Shown here: one piece after another, positions 15,971 through 24,722 of the stretch
Position numbering within the stretch: position 1 is the stretch's first letter
Layout of the letters: each line of letters opens with the position of its first letter
Assembly (NCBI GenBank): GCA_021827245.1
Contig: JAKAWN010000029.1
Span: forward strand, 1-29,908
Origin: Acidobacteriota bacterium
GTDB taxonomy: Bacteria; Acidobacteriota; Terriglobia; UBA7540
Length of the DNA stretch: 29,908 nucleotides
Direction of reading: 5' to 3'
Notes under the pieces: generated by a model
Databases searched by the model: none
What the model saw: only the letters and a program-made list of their open reading frames with translations
Told to the model about the DNA's origin: nothing
Program-made: the position numbers and the translations under genes

Positions 15971-16050
15971 CTGTGATTTCAATCACAGGGCTACGTGAGC
16001 AAGCTCACTGCCGCATGTGGCATTTGTTGCTAAAAGTTCATACCTGAACT
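15971..16050 (+). promoter_or_regulatory. Tandem Crp-type sites and promoter upstream of the cytochrome cluster
   Basis: Site 1 is CTGTGA-N6-TCACAG (15971-15988, centre 15979.5), site 2 CGTGA-N6-TCACT (15994-16009, centre 16001.5); the centres are 22 bases apart, two helical turns. TGC-TAAAAG, an extended -10 (hexamer 16031-16036), starts 29.5 bases after site 2, so transcription near 16043 would place the sites at about -41.5 and -63.5. AGTTCA/TGAACT (16035-16040, 16045-16050) straddles that start point like an operator. Confidence 0.6.
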
Positions 16051-16077
16051 GATAGCCGGTCACGTGAGGAACTGGGA

Positions 16078-16437
16078 ATGCATCTTGGGAATGCGGCAGG
16101 AACGCGTAGCGCACAAGCGGTAACAACCACCGCAAGAAGACGCTGTCTTGGAACCCACACAAATGTTTGCTTGCATTCCGGGAATCAGGCCCTCTCCAGC
16201 CGGAATACAGGCTTGGGTATTATTACCTCACGCGGTTCTGACCACCTGACCAACTCAGTGCTAGGATGCGACAAATATCACAGGATTTTTGGCTCACGGG
16301 TAAGTTCAGGCGGTACTAACCCGGTGCTTGCCGGGTTCATTCCAAGTCGGGCGAGCGAGGAGATGCGTCACGAACACGAGCCGCTGATCGCTGACAATTT
16401 CCCCCTGCGTCGTTTTTGCCTGTCTTGGCTAAGCTAG
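16078..16437 (+). CDS. Doubtful open frame after the tandem-site promoter
   Basis: 119 codons from ATG 16078, with GAGGA 7 bases upstream and a plausible promoter 35 bases before it. The product has no hydrophobic core, no known motif and codon use unlike the neighbours, so it may be only part of a long leader in front of the cytochrome operon (16438-16607 also holds nothing clear). Confidence 0.2.
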   Translation: MHLGNAAGTRSAQAVTTTARRRCLGTHTNVCLHSGNQALSSRNTGLGIITSRGSDHLTNSVLGCDKYHRIFGSRVSSGGTNPVLAGFIPSRASEEMRHEHEPLIADNFPLRRFCLSWLS

Positions 16438-16607
16438 GGTCTGAGGCGAACCCGCTTCCAGACCGGCGCGCAGCTTCATCACGGCTAGCGCTGTAATTGC
16501 TGGAGTTGTCCAGCGACCGATCCACGAAATGGTCAAGGTTTGAAGGCGCAGTTTCGCACACGCAGAGGAGTTCTATGGTTAACGAACGCGGAAGAGGAGA
16601 GAGCGAA

Positions 16608-17663
16608 ATGAAGCGATTGTTCACTTTCATTATTAGCGCTGCATTCCTGATATGTATTTTTGGGCTTTTACGCACAGCCTTCGTCTACGCTCAGCGACGG
16701 CCAGCGCCGACCAAGGGCCCATCTGTTGCCTGGAAGGCCCCCACGGAAGGCAGGCCGAGCGACTACGTAGGCGAAGCCACGTGCGCAATCTGCCACCAGG
16801 CTGAAGCCGCACAATTCAAATTGAGCTCTCATGCGGATATTGCTCCGAGGGGAGCCAAGATTGGCGTGGGGTGTGAAATGTGCCACGGGCCTGGCGCTGC
16901 CCACTCTGAGGCCGAAGAGAAATCTGCCGGTGACAAGGCGAAGGAGGCTGCCGGCGCAAAATTGATTTACGCCTTCAATGGCAGCCCGACGGAAAATTCT
17001 GAGCGTTGCCTGCACTGCCATATTACAGGAAAAGCTCAGTCTCCCTTCGCGCATTCCCTCCACGCTGCGGCCGGCGTCAGTTGTATTGATTGTCATTCTC
17101 CGCATCCGGTGGACCTGGCCAAGGCGGGCAAGCCGCGGCTTCAGGTTGCCCAGGCACAATTCTTTTCGGTCCCTCGGCTGAACCAGGAGAATGCGTGGGA
17201 AACGGACGGCATGTTGAAGGAGCCGCAGCCGGAGCTTTGCTATTCCTGCCATCGTACCATCCAGGCGCAATTTGCCCTTCCGGAGCATCACCGGGTCAAC
17301 GAGGGCTTTATGAAGTGCACCGATTGCCACACTCCTCACGGCACCTTGAATCACTACCAGTTGAACAAGACCAATTGGGAGACCTGCGTGAAGTGCCACG
17401 TGGAGAAGCGCGGGCCGTACGTCTATGAGCATGCCGCCGTCAGGATCGAGGGCTGCGTTGCATGCCACAATCCGCACGGCAGCGTGAACAACTTCTTGCT
17501 GAAGCGCCGTCAGACACGGTTGCTCTGCCTGCAGTGCCACACGGGATTCCATGCCCAGGCGCAAGTCCCTCACCCCCAATTTTCTTTCTCTACAGCCGGT
17601 GAATGTGTGCGCTGCCATGTGGCCATTCATGGATCCAACTTATCTCCAGAGTTCTTGCGATAG
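16608..17663 (+). CDS. Decaheme c-type cytochrome, MtrA/DmsE/PioA family
   Basis: 351 residues from ATG 16608, chosen because GGAG lies 8 bases upstream and the protein then starts with a signal peptide (MKRLFTF, hydrophobic to about residue 28). Ten CXXCH heme sites are visible in order: CAIC, CEMC, CLHC, CIDC, CYSC, CTDC, CVKC, CVAC, CLQC and CVRC, each followed by His. Ten hemes in about 350 residues is the MtrA/DmsE pattern: a periplasmic wire that plugs an outer-membrane barrel. The next gene encodes such a barrel and its ribosome site overlaps this stop codon. An upstream ATG at 16575 also has GAGGAG but gives a poorer signal peptide. Confidence 0.92.
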   Translation: MKRLFTFIISAAFLICIFGLLRTAFVYAQRRPAPTKGPSVAWKAPTEGRPSDYVGEATCAICHQAEAAQFKLSSHADIAPRGAKIGVGCEMCHGPGAAHSEAEEKSAGDKAKEAAGAKLIYAFNGSPTENSERCLHCHITGKAQSPFAHSLHAAAGVSCIDCHSPHPVDLAKAGKPRLQVAQAQFFSVPRLNQENAWETDGMLKEPQPELCYSCHRTIQAQFALPEHHRVNEGFMKCTDCHTPHGTLNHYQLNKTNWETCVKCHVEKRGPYVYEHAAVRIEGCVACHNPHGSVNNFLLKRRQTRLLCLQCHTGFHAQAQVPHPQFSFSTAGECVRCHVAIHGSNLSPEFLR

Positions 17664-17673
17664 GAGGTTTCTC

Positions 17674-19680
17674 GTGCGAATCACACGTTGGTTGCTCTTT
17701 TTCTCTGTCATTTTCCTGTCGATGTTGCCTGTGCTCAAGGCGCAGGGCCAGAGCCAGCCTCCGCTCAATTGGGGAGGTTTCGGGGTCCAGGGATCGGCGA
17801 GCATGGGATATCGCTTTACGGATGTCAAGGGCTATGAGCCCATGTTTGAGGAGCTTTATGACCTCAAGAATGGGCCGCGGCTCACGGACTTCAGCATGTT
17901 CGGCCATAACGACAATCCGAATGCTTTTGCCAATGATTTCTCACTTACGATGAGCGGCATGGGAGGCGATCCTTATCCCGGTGCGCAGCTTACGCTGTCC
18001 AAAGCCAGGCTTTACGATTTGAACGTGAACTGGCGTCAAGCGTATTTTTATTGGAACCAGAATAACGGAGTTCTTCTTCCTCCCTTGGGGGTTCCGGGCC
18101 TTACAAACAATCATGCTTGGGCAACAGTGCGGAAAATGGGCTCAGTGGACTTCACGATCCACGCCACCAATAACCTGCGCTTCCACTTCCAGTATTATCG
18201 GACGACCTTCAGCGGAGCGACGTTTACGACTTTTGTGCCAGACTTCTTCGGTTCTCCGGGCCGTCCCAACCCGTATGCCGTTTATGTCGGCAGCAATCCC
18301 TATTACCTCTACGCGCCGACATTTGACAACACCAACCGTTTCACCGGTGGCCTGGATTACACCTGGCGAAACTGGAACTTCCATTACGATGTTGGATATC
18401 AGACCTACAGCGGGACGATGAATTTCAACAACGTCACCTCGCCGGAATTCAGCTTCAATACCAGCACGGCCAGCACGGCGAGCACTCCGCTCCTGAATGC
18501 TTCGTGGACACAATTTCAGCAGCTCACCACGCCGATCAGCGAGTTCTCTTATACAGGCAAACCGGAATCGTGGGTCGATGTCCGCGGAGGCTACATCTTT
18601 TATCGTTATAGCGGCCCTGCCACTTTCGACCAGGCCTTTAACGGGTTCTCGACGGCAACGGCCCCATACAGTGTGAGCGAGAGCGCCCGGGCAACCGTCT
18701 CGGAGCCTGACAATATCATCAACCAGGGCTTCACGTTTCATGTCAAACCGTGGTGGGATATCGACTTGGACTGGCGTTATGACCGGTTTACGACGCACGC
18801 ACTAGGAACCTTCCAAAGCCTGTTTAACGGAACTACGTCCAACACCGGTGACACCCTGACGCAATGGAAAGATGGCATGAATCAACTTGATTTTGCCATG
18901 GAGTTCACACCGACTTCGAACCTGGTGGTGCGGCCTGGAGTGACCTTGCTTCAGTCTAATGTCGAGAAGCTGGAGGACGGTGCTGCGGACCCGCCGAACA
19001 CCCTGCGGATCAATACCGTCAACCCGACGCTGGGCGTTTTCTACCGCCCCTCCAGGCACTTTGACCTGCGTGGTGAATTCTACACATTTGACACCGGCGC
19101 TTCTTTTACGGCCATCTCGCCCCACACCGACGTTACCGGCAGGGTTGTTGGCACTTATCGCTTCACCAACAAAATATCTTTGAGCGACGAGATGTATATC
19201 GACAATCAGCAGTTGCTGGCCACCGATTACCACGGCAAGGTTCAATCCAACTCGACCATGCTGAACTACGCGTTTAATGCCAACTACATGCTGTTTGCCG
19301 GCTTCACCTATGACAACGAATTTGCCACCGGCGACGTTCAGTACCCCCGCGGCGGGGCCAGCGACCTGGTGCGCGACCAGGCTCTCAACCGTGTCTGGCA
19401 GGCGGGCCTCGCAGTCGAGCCCATCAAGTACTTCGGTATCCGATTTACCGGAAACTTTGACCGCACCACCGGCGTGGGAGAACTAAACGGGCAAATACCA
19501 GAAGCCCCGGCTTACGGCCCGCTGACCTGGCCGCTCGGGACCGGCAGCGTTTATTTCAACATCCCGAGGGCCGGCCGGCTTTCAGTTGATCTGCAGCGGA
19601 GCTACTACATCCAGCAGATCGTTACCGGCAACAATTTCAGCGCCAATATCCTGATGATTCGCTGGACTCGTGACTTCTAG
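17674..19680 (+). CDS. Outer-membrane beta-barrel, MtrB/PioB family
   Basis: 668 residues from GTG 17674, with AGGAGG (17662-17667) 6 bases upstream; longer versions would overlap the cytochrome gene. Signal peptide about 1-24 (ending LKAQG). The rest alternates aromatic and polar residues in strands with long loops, and ends in WTRDF with a terminal Phe, the usual assembly signal of outer-membrane barrels. Position after a decaheme cytochrome and size fit MtrB/PioB, the porin sheath that holds MtrA across the membrane. The CXXC motif of Shewanella MtrB is not seen near the N-terminus. The exact electron partner outside the cell is unknown. Confidence 0.85.
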   Translation: MRITRWLLFFSVIFLSMLPVLKAQGQSQPPLNWGGFGVQGSASMGYRFTDVKGYEPMFEELYDLKNGPRLTDFSMFGHNDNPNAFANDFSLTMSGMGGDPYPGAQLTLSKARLYDLNVNWRQAYFYWNQNNGVLLPPLGVPGLTNNHAWATVRKMGSVDFTIHATNNLRFHFQYYRTTFSGATFTTFVPDFFGSPGRPNPYAVYVGSNPYYLYAPTFDNTNRFTGGLDYTWRNWNFHYDVGYQTYSGTMNFNNVTSPEFSFNTSTASTASTPLLNASWTQFQQLTTPISEFSYTGKPESWVDVRGGYIFYRYSGPATFDQAFNGFSTATAPYSVSESARATVSEPDNIINQGFTFHVKPWWDIDLDWRYDRFTTHALGTFQSLFNGTTSNTGDTLTQWKDGMNQLDFAMEFTPTSNLVVRPGVTLLQSNVEKLEDGAADPPNTLRINTVNPTLGVFYRPSRHFDLRGEFYTFDTGASFTAISPHTDVTGRVVGTYRFTNKISLSDEMYIDNQQLLATDYHGKVQSNSTMLNYAFNANYMLFAGFTYDNEFATGDVQYPRGGASDLVRDQALNRVWQAGLAVEPIKYFGIRFTGNFDRTTGVGELNGQIPEAPAYGPLTWPLGTGSVYFNIPRAGRLSVDLQRSYYIQQIVTGNNFSANILMIRWTRDF

Positions 19681-19696
19681 CGAGGGTGGGTGACGC

Positions 19697-19725
19697 TTGA
19701 AATGTAACACAAGACGAGAGATTAT
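19697..19725 (+). promoter_or_regulatory. Possible internal promoter before the small cytochromes
   Basis: TTGAAA (19697-19702), 17 bases, GATTAT (19720-19725). Weak; the genes may equally be read from the cluster promoter. Confidence 0.25.
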
Positions 19726-19774
19726 CTTTGCAGGTAGAGTTCAATGACAGGTTCGCACCAAGGAGGAGATCATT

Positions 19775-20125
19775 ATGAATAAGTTCATCAATGCTGCAGG
19801 TCTTGCGGTTCTTTCAGCTTTCGTGGCTGGTGCTTGGCTTCTGCTGCCGGTTTCCCGGTTGCAGGCAAAGGATTCCATCGCGTCCACGTTTGACGCAAAG
19901 TGCGCAATGTGCCATGCGAAGGACGGAACTGGAAACACTCCGATGGGCAAGAATATGAAAGTCCCCGATCTGAAATCGAAGGCTGTGCAGTCGAAATCCA
20001 ACGCTGATCTTTACACTATCATTGCCAAAGGCAAGGGAATCATGCCGGCGTACTCAAGCCAGCTCAGCAAGGCAGAGATTAATGAAATGGTCGCTTACAT
20101 TCGGCACCTGGGTGGAAAGAAGTAG
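19775..20125 (+). CDS. Class I-type monoheme cytochrome c
   Basis: 116 residues with AAGGAGGAG before the ATG. Signal peptide about 1-31 (LQAKDS cleavage region), then one heme site CAMCH, a PMGKNMKVPDL loop and a likely methionine axial ligand in KGIMPAYSSQLS. The C-terminal helix (INEMVAYIRHL) is the usual last helix of class I cytochromes. It probably shuttles electrons in the periplasm between the membrane dehydrogenase and the decaheme protein. Confidence 0.88.
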   Translation: MNKFINAAGLAVLSAFVAGAWLLLPVSRLQAKDSIASTFDAKCAMCHAKDGTGNTPMGKNMKVPDLKSKAVQSKSNADLYTIIAKGKGIMPAYSSQLSKAEINEMVAYIRHLGGKK

Positions 20126-20182
20126 ATCTCGATCGAGGCAAGGATGCTGTCACCTGGTGCATAAGCCCGGAGGTAACCACTG

Positions 20183-20413
20183 ATGAGCAAGGTTGTCAAA
20201 ATCGCAGTGTTCAGCATGGCCGTAGCCTCAGCAATCTCGCTGTGTTCTCTTTCTTCCCTTGGCACCATTCAAATCGCCACGAAGGAGAAGGCAGCCTGCA
20301 CCACGTGTCATGTAAAGATGGGATCGAAAGAACTGAATGTTGTGGGCACGTGCTACGCGAAGAAAAAGAACTTGAAGGCTTGTGAATCTGGACAGAAAGA
20401 AGGGAAGAAGTAG
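20183..20413 (+). CDS. Small secreted protein with a single CXXCH
   Basis: 76 residues; GGAGG lies 9 bases before ATG 20183. Signal peptide about 1-27, then one heme site CTTCH, and two further cysteines (GTCYAK, KACESG). The tail is Lys-rich. Too small for a class I cytochrome fold; it may be a tiny electron carrier or heme-binding accessory. I do not recognise a named family. Confidence 0.7.
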   Translation: MSKVVKIAVFSMAVASAISLCSLSSLGTIQIATKEKAACTTCHVKMGSKELNVVGTCYAKKKNLKACESGQKEGKK

Positions 20414-20470
20414 TGCGAACCGGTTCCTTTACAGGTTGGCAGTTCGCAGGTTTTGCGATTGGGGGTTATT

Positions 20471-20752
20471 ATGAACCTCACATTGTACCTTGCAACATGG
20501 ATTCCGCTTGTGGTGGTGGTTGCAGTACTGGCCATTTATCGCAACGCATTGGCCAGCCACGAGGACGAGACAATACATGTGCTGGATGGGGACGCGCCAC
20601 AGGTCGCCGCCCAGAGCAAGCTCAGCCATAAACTGGAAACCATTGAGCGGTGGGGCAAGATCCTCACTACGGTGGCTGTGGTTTACGGCTTGATCATTGG
20701 AGCCATGTACTTGTATTACGTGTGGCAGCAAGGCACTAAACTACCGGGATGA
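20471..20752 (+). CDS. Two-helix membrane protein of unknown function
   Basis: 93 residues from ATG 20471, with a G-run just upstream. A first helix (about 3-23), a polar cytoplasmic or periplasmic loop with DETIHVLDGDAP and 'SKLSHKLETIERWGK', then a second helix (about 67-88). Not recognised. It lies between the small cytochromes and the cytochrome b-like remnant, so it may be a small membrane subunit of that complex. Its stop TGA overlaps an ATG (20749) that could have begun the next gene. Confidence 0.6.
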   Translation: MNLTLYLATWIPLVVVVAVLAIYRNALASHEDETIHVLDGDAPQVAAQSKLSHKLETIERWGKILTTVAVVYGLIIGAMYLYYVWQQGTKLPG

Positions 20753-21706
20753 ACCTCAAGTCCCTGGAAACGACGGCTCAACATGAACGCTTGGCAGCGG
20801 TGCGCTGGAGTGTGGGCACCCATATTTGCAATTTCACCTGGAACCTCGGCGCAAGGTTCTGACTCGCTCGAATGCACCATCTGCCATGCTGATAAAGCGC
20901 AGGCCCGCGAGGGCGCCGCGCATGCCGGCCGGGGCTACGCTGGCTGCTATACGCTGCACCACGTCCTTCCACCCCCGGACGCGCTGTCCATTCTCGACCC
21001 GGCAAATTTACCCGAGACGTACAGCAAAGGCCAGCCCGGCGCCGGAACTCGTTTTGCGCCGAGGTCTGCACATGAACTCCCCGGCGGCGGCGAATCACCA
21101 GCCCTCCGCTGGTTCTGTGCCTCCCGCCTCATCGGCATTCCTCTCCTGATCAGGTTGGTATTTCCCCACGACGCGGGTAATTGGGCTGGCGAGCGGGGCG
21201 ATCTGCGCCTCCGTTGGCCGCGGTGCCGGCCGTGGCACGATAAGGCCAGCGATGCCATTGTGGCCCTTGCGTATTCTCTCAGTTCACGGCCCACGCGAGC
21301 GGTGCATACGTCCCATAGCCACGCCGAAAACGCGGAATACTGGGCGGTGGTTTGGGGAAGCGTCCTGATCTCCATCGTAGGACTGACGCTGTGGACGCAT
21401 TATCTGTTCTTGGCGTCGCTTCCCGTGGTCTTTCCGCAATCTGCCAACGCCGTTCATTTTTATCAGGTCATGCTGGCAGTGCTTGCCATTCTAGTCTGGC
21501 ATTCTTATTCTGTAATCTTTGATTCCGAGGTATATCCGCTCGACCCGGTTGGGTTGACTGGCCACAGTGTAAGGCGATGCGGGGCGGAACAAGCCGAACC
21601 CGAAAAGGGCGAGGAAGGAAGCAGGGCGACAAAGTCAGGCGAACAGTGGCAGGAAAGGGCCGGCGACTTAATGAAGTCTGAAGAGGATAAGGGCGCGGAT
21701 GGTTAA
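20749..21706 (+). pseudogene. Decaying multiheme cytochrome c / cytochrome b membrane subunit
   Basis: One frame is open from ATG 20783 to 21706 (307 residues), but the protein looks like a shortened, damaged version of a larger cytochrome c-b fusion common near such clusters. One heme site is intact (CTICH). Two others look lost: CYTLHH where a CXXCH is expected, and TYSKGQPGAGTRF where TCxKCHPGAGTRF is usual. The helix-bundle part keeps PTRAVHTSHSHAENAEYW, VWGSVL..., NAVHFYQVMLAVLAILVWHS and VIFDSEVYPLDPVGLTG, but the first b-type helices are missing between about 21190 and 21240. An overlapping ATG at 20749 may be the old start, lost by a frameshift. A re-purposed short protein is the alternative. 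Confidence 0.65.
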
Positions 21707-23162
21707 TCAAGGGAATGGTTGGAAGAAATGGCTTTCTCCCTACGTTTATCTTTCAGGGAATTGGCTGAGCCGGACCGGGGTGGTGTTGGTCACCACAGGG
21801 GCAATTTTATGGTTTCTGCTTTTGCCCGTCATTTTACGCGGCTTCGTCGATAATCCCTACGCCGGCATTCTGACCTTTATGGGGTTGCCCGCCATTTTCT
21901 TTGGCGGGCTGATTCTCATTCCTGCGGGTATTGTTCTCCGGGCGCGGCGGGAACGCCGCAAGGGTTACTATCCCGTGAGCTTTCCCCCGCTGGACTTCAA
22001 GAACCCCGAGTTGCGGCGGCTCCTGTATTTTGTGGGCGTGACCACTGTCGTCAATCTGATTATCGGGGCCCAGTTGACGTATTCCGGCGTGAACTATATG
22101 GACAGCGTGACTTTCTGCGGCCAGACGTGCCATACGGTCATGAAGCCTGAATACGTTGCCTATGAACACTCGCCCCATGCTCGCGTGGCGTGCGTGGAGT
22201 GCCACATTGGCCCCGGAGCCTCCTGGTTTGTGCGCTACAAGCTGTCAGGGGCTTACCAGGTCTATGCAACAATCTTTAACGTGTACCCGCGTCCGATTCC
22301 AGTTCCGGTTACTAGCCTGCGGCCCGCCCGCGCGACTTGCGAGCAGTGCCATTGGCCCGCAAGATTTGAAGGGAACCGGCTGGTTATTATTCCGCATTAC
22401 GCTGACGATGAATCGAATAGTCTGACCAGGACAGTGCTCCTGATGCATATCGGCGGAGGAGACGGGTTGGGCGGGATCCACGGCGCGCATGTCGGCCCCG
22501 GAATAACCATTCGTTATGGATCGGACGAGTCTCGGCAGAAAATGCACTGGGTTCAGTACACTGACACGAGGACCGGTAAGAAAGAACTCTTTGTGGATCA
22601 AAAAACAAATCCCAAAACAGTGGATATTGCCAGCGGCCGGGTGATGGATTGCATCGACTGTCACAATCAGCCCTCACACCAGTTTTATCTGCCCGGAGAC
22701 GCGATGGATAGGGCGATGGCAAGCGGAAGTATCCCGCCGTCGCTTCCATATGTTAAGAAGGAAGGTCTTGCCTTGCTGGAGGCCAAGTACTCCAGCCAGA
22801 GAGAAGCTGCACAAAAGATCTCGGCGGGGCTGGTACAGTTCTACGCGCATAAATACCCTCAGGTTTTTTCGCAGCAGCGGGCGGAGGTTTCAAGGGCAGT
22901 GAAAGGCTTGGTTGCCATCTACGACCAGAACGTCTTCCCGAAGATGAAAGTAACCTGGGGAACTTATCCCAACAACCTTGGCCATATGAACTTCCCTGGT
23001 TGTTTCCGTTGTCACGGGACGCTGCATGAAGCTTCCGACCCGAGCAAAATGGTCCCCATGAATTGCGATGTTTGCCACAACATCCTGGCAATGGGTCAGG
23101 CCAATCCTAAAATTTTGACGGACCTGGGACTGACCGGGGCCACAGGGACGCCCCAGCAATAA
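21699..23162 (+). CDS. NapC/NirT-like multiheme quinol dehydrogenase
   Basis: 487 residues. Three N-terminal membrane helices (about 24-46, 53-80 and 107-128), then a periplasmic multiheme domain. Five canonical sites (CVEC, CEQC, CIDC, CFRC, CDVC, each with His) and one unusual one: C140-G-Q-T-C144-H145, three residues between the cysteines. PE-Y-AYEHSPHARVACVECH is the NapC/NirT hallmark. Such proteins take electrons from the quinol pool and feed periplasmic cytochromes, here presumably the MtrA-type wire. It overlaps the end of the preceding reading frame by 8 bases. Confidence 0.85.
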   Translation: MVNQGNGWKKWLSPYVYLSGNWLSRTGVVLVTTGAILWFLLLPVILRGFVDNPYAGILTFMGLPAIFFGGLILIPAGIVLRARRERRKGYYPVSFPPLDFKNPELRRLLYFVGVTTVVNLIIGAQLTYSGVNYMDSVTFCGQTCHTVMKPEYVAYEHSPHARVACVECHIGPGASWFVRYKLSGAYQVYATIFNVYPRPIPVPVTSLRPARATCEQCHWPARFEGNRLVIIPHYADDESNSLTRTVLLMHIGGGDGLGGIHGAHVGPGITIRYGSDESRQKMHWVQYTDTRTGKKELFVDQKTNPKTVDIASGRVMDCIDCHNQPSHQFYLPGDAMDRAMASGSIPPSLPYVKKEGLALLEAKYSSQREAAQKISAGLVQFYAHKYPQVFSQQRAEVSRAVKGLVAIYDQNVFPKMKVTWGTYPNNLGHMNFPGCFRCHGTLHEASDPSKMVPMNCDVCHNILAMGQANPKILTDLGLTGATGTPQQ

Positions 23163-23339
23163 GCCGAGCTTGCCCGCCTTAGGCTGCACGCCGCCATATT
23201 GCAGATGTCACCCGCCGGTGGTATTCTGCGGACTAAATCTGTCTCCTTCATTTGTTGTTCTTCTTCGTTGCGACAGTAGTATGGCTCCATTTCGGAGGCC
23301 ACACCTGAAAAGCCGCCAAGTGGAAGGCCTTGAGAACGT

Positions 23340-24572
23340 ATGAAGATTCTGGTGCTCAACGCGGGCTCAAGCAGTCTGAAGAGCTGCCTGTACGAGCTGG
23401 CCGAACCGCTGCCGGAACTGCCTCCGGTTCCGCTGTGGGAGGGGCATGTGGAGTGGGAAGAGCCGTTCAAGAACGTGCGGCTTCGGGTGAAGCGCGAGGG
23501 CAAGCAGGTTGTTGACGAACAGCCTGCCATTCGCTCGGAACGGGCCGCCAGCGAGCATCTGTTGCAAACTCTCTGGCAGGGCCCGGCGCGTGTTATGGCG
23601 AGTCCAGACGAGGTGGATGTTGTGGGCCACCGCGTGGTTCATGGAGGCGAGAAATATTCCGCGCCGACAATCGTGACTTCCGACGTGAAGCAGGCGATCA
23701 GCGGGCTGTCGGTGTTTGCTCCGGAGCACAATCCTGCTGAAGCCGAAGGGATTGAGATAGCCGAGCAGGTCTTCAAGTCTCAGCCCCAGCTTGCTGTCTT
23801 TGATACGGCATTTCATCAGTCCATGCCGAAGCCGGCAGCCATCTACCCCGGACCGTATGCCTGGTTTGAGCAGGGAATACGGCGTTATGGTTTTCATGGG
23901 ATCAGCCATCAGTACTGTGCTGAGCGCGCGGCCCAGATTCTTGGGAAGGACTTGGAATCTCTCCGCCTGGTCACCTGCCATCTGGGGCATGGGTGTTCGC
24001 TGGCTGCCGTGCGGGACGGCCGCAGTGTGGATACGACGATGGGCTTCACGCCCCTCGAGGGATTGATGATGGGGAGCCGTTGCGGTACAATCGACCCCGG
24101 AATCCTGATCCATCTGTTGCGTGAAGAAAAGTACTCTGTAGACCGCCTTGAGGAACTCTTGAACCGCGAGTCGGGGCTGCTCGGTGTTTCCGGCGTGTCT
24201 GACGACATGCGGCAAATCATGTCAGCTATCGAAGAAGGAAACTCACGCGCCAAGCTGGCATTTGACACATTCGTTCACCGGCTGCGCCGCCATATCGGAG
24301 CAATGATTTCCTCACTCGGCGGCCTGGATGCACTGGCTTTTACCGCTGGTATCGGCGAGAATTCCCCCCAGGTGCGCGCCGAGGCCTGCGCCGGGTTCGA
24401 ATTCCTCGGTCTCAAGCTCGACCGGCAGAAGAATTCCGAGTCACCGGTTGATTGCGACGTTGCGACGGCAGACTCGGCCGTAGGAGTGGTGGTGGTGGCT
24501 GCTCGCGAGGATTGGGCCATCGCCAAGGAATGCTGGAAGCTCATGCGTCCCGAAAGAATTCCAGCATCGTGA
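23340..24572 (+). CDS. ackA: Acetate kinase
   Basis: 410 residues, normal length. It interconverts acetate + ATP and acetyl phosphate + ADP in the cytoplasm. Signatures: NAGSSSLK at the start (ATP fold), GHRVVHGG, FDTAFH, RRYGFHGISHQY, LGHGCSLAAVRDGRS, MGFTPLEGLMMGSRCG and FTAGIGENS. The common LGNGAS reads LGHGCS here, seen in some relatives. No phosphotransacetylase gene is adjacent. It is downstream of the cytochrome cluster and upstream of cydAB, fitting low-oxygen metabolism. Other acetokinase family members (propionate kinase) are possible. Confidence 0.9.
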   Translation: MKILVLNAGSSSLKSCLYELAEPLPELPPVPLWEGHVEWEEPFKNVRLRVKREGKQVVDEQPAIRSERAASEHLLQTLWQGPARVMASPDEVDVVGHRVVHGGEKYSAPTIVTSDVKQAISGLSVFAPEHNPAEAEGIEIAEQVFKSQPQLAVFDTAFHQSMPKPAAIYPGPYAWFEQGIRRYGFHGISHQYCAERAAQILGKDLESLRLVTCHLGHGCSLAAVRDGRSVDTTMGFTPLEGLMMGSRCGTIDPGILIHLLREEKYSVDRLEELLNRESGLLGVSGVSDDMRQIMSAIEEGNSRAKLAFDTFVHRLRRHIGAMISSLGGLDALAFTAGIGENSPQVRAEACAGFEFLGLKLDRQKNSESPVDCDVATADSAVGVVVVAAREDWAIAKECWKLMRPERIPAS

Positions 24573-24722
24573 CCTGAAGGTAACAACATGCGATCCAGAA
24601 CTTAGCAGTTTTCCCGCCGCACCGGACTTACGGCTGTCCTCCTGCCCCGGCCGTGACCGGCGGACACCCCTGCCGGGCGCACCGGCTGAGAATGTGATCC
24701 GCAACAGCTCGAGGGAGGATTT

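Noticed and set aside
16017..16031. TGGCA...TTGC resembling a sigma-54 promoter
   Set aside because: The GG-GC spacing is two bases short of the required distance.
16310..16360. Segment with GGTTCATTCC recalling a tRNA T-loop
   Set aside because: No matching acceptor or anticodon stem could be built around it.
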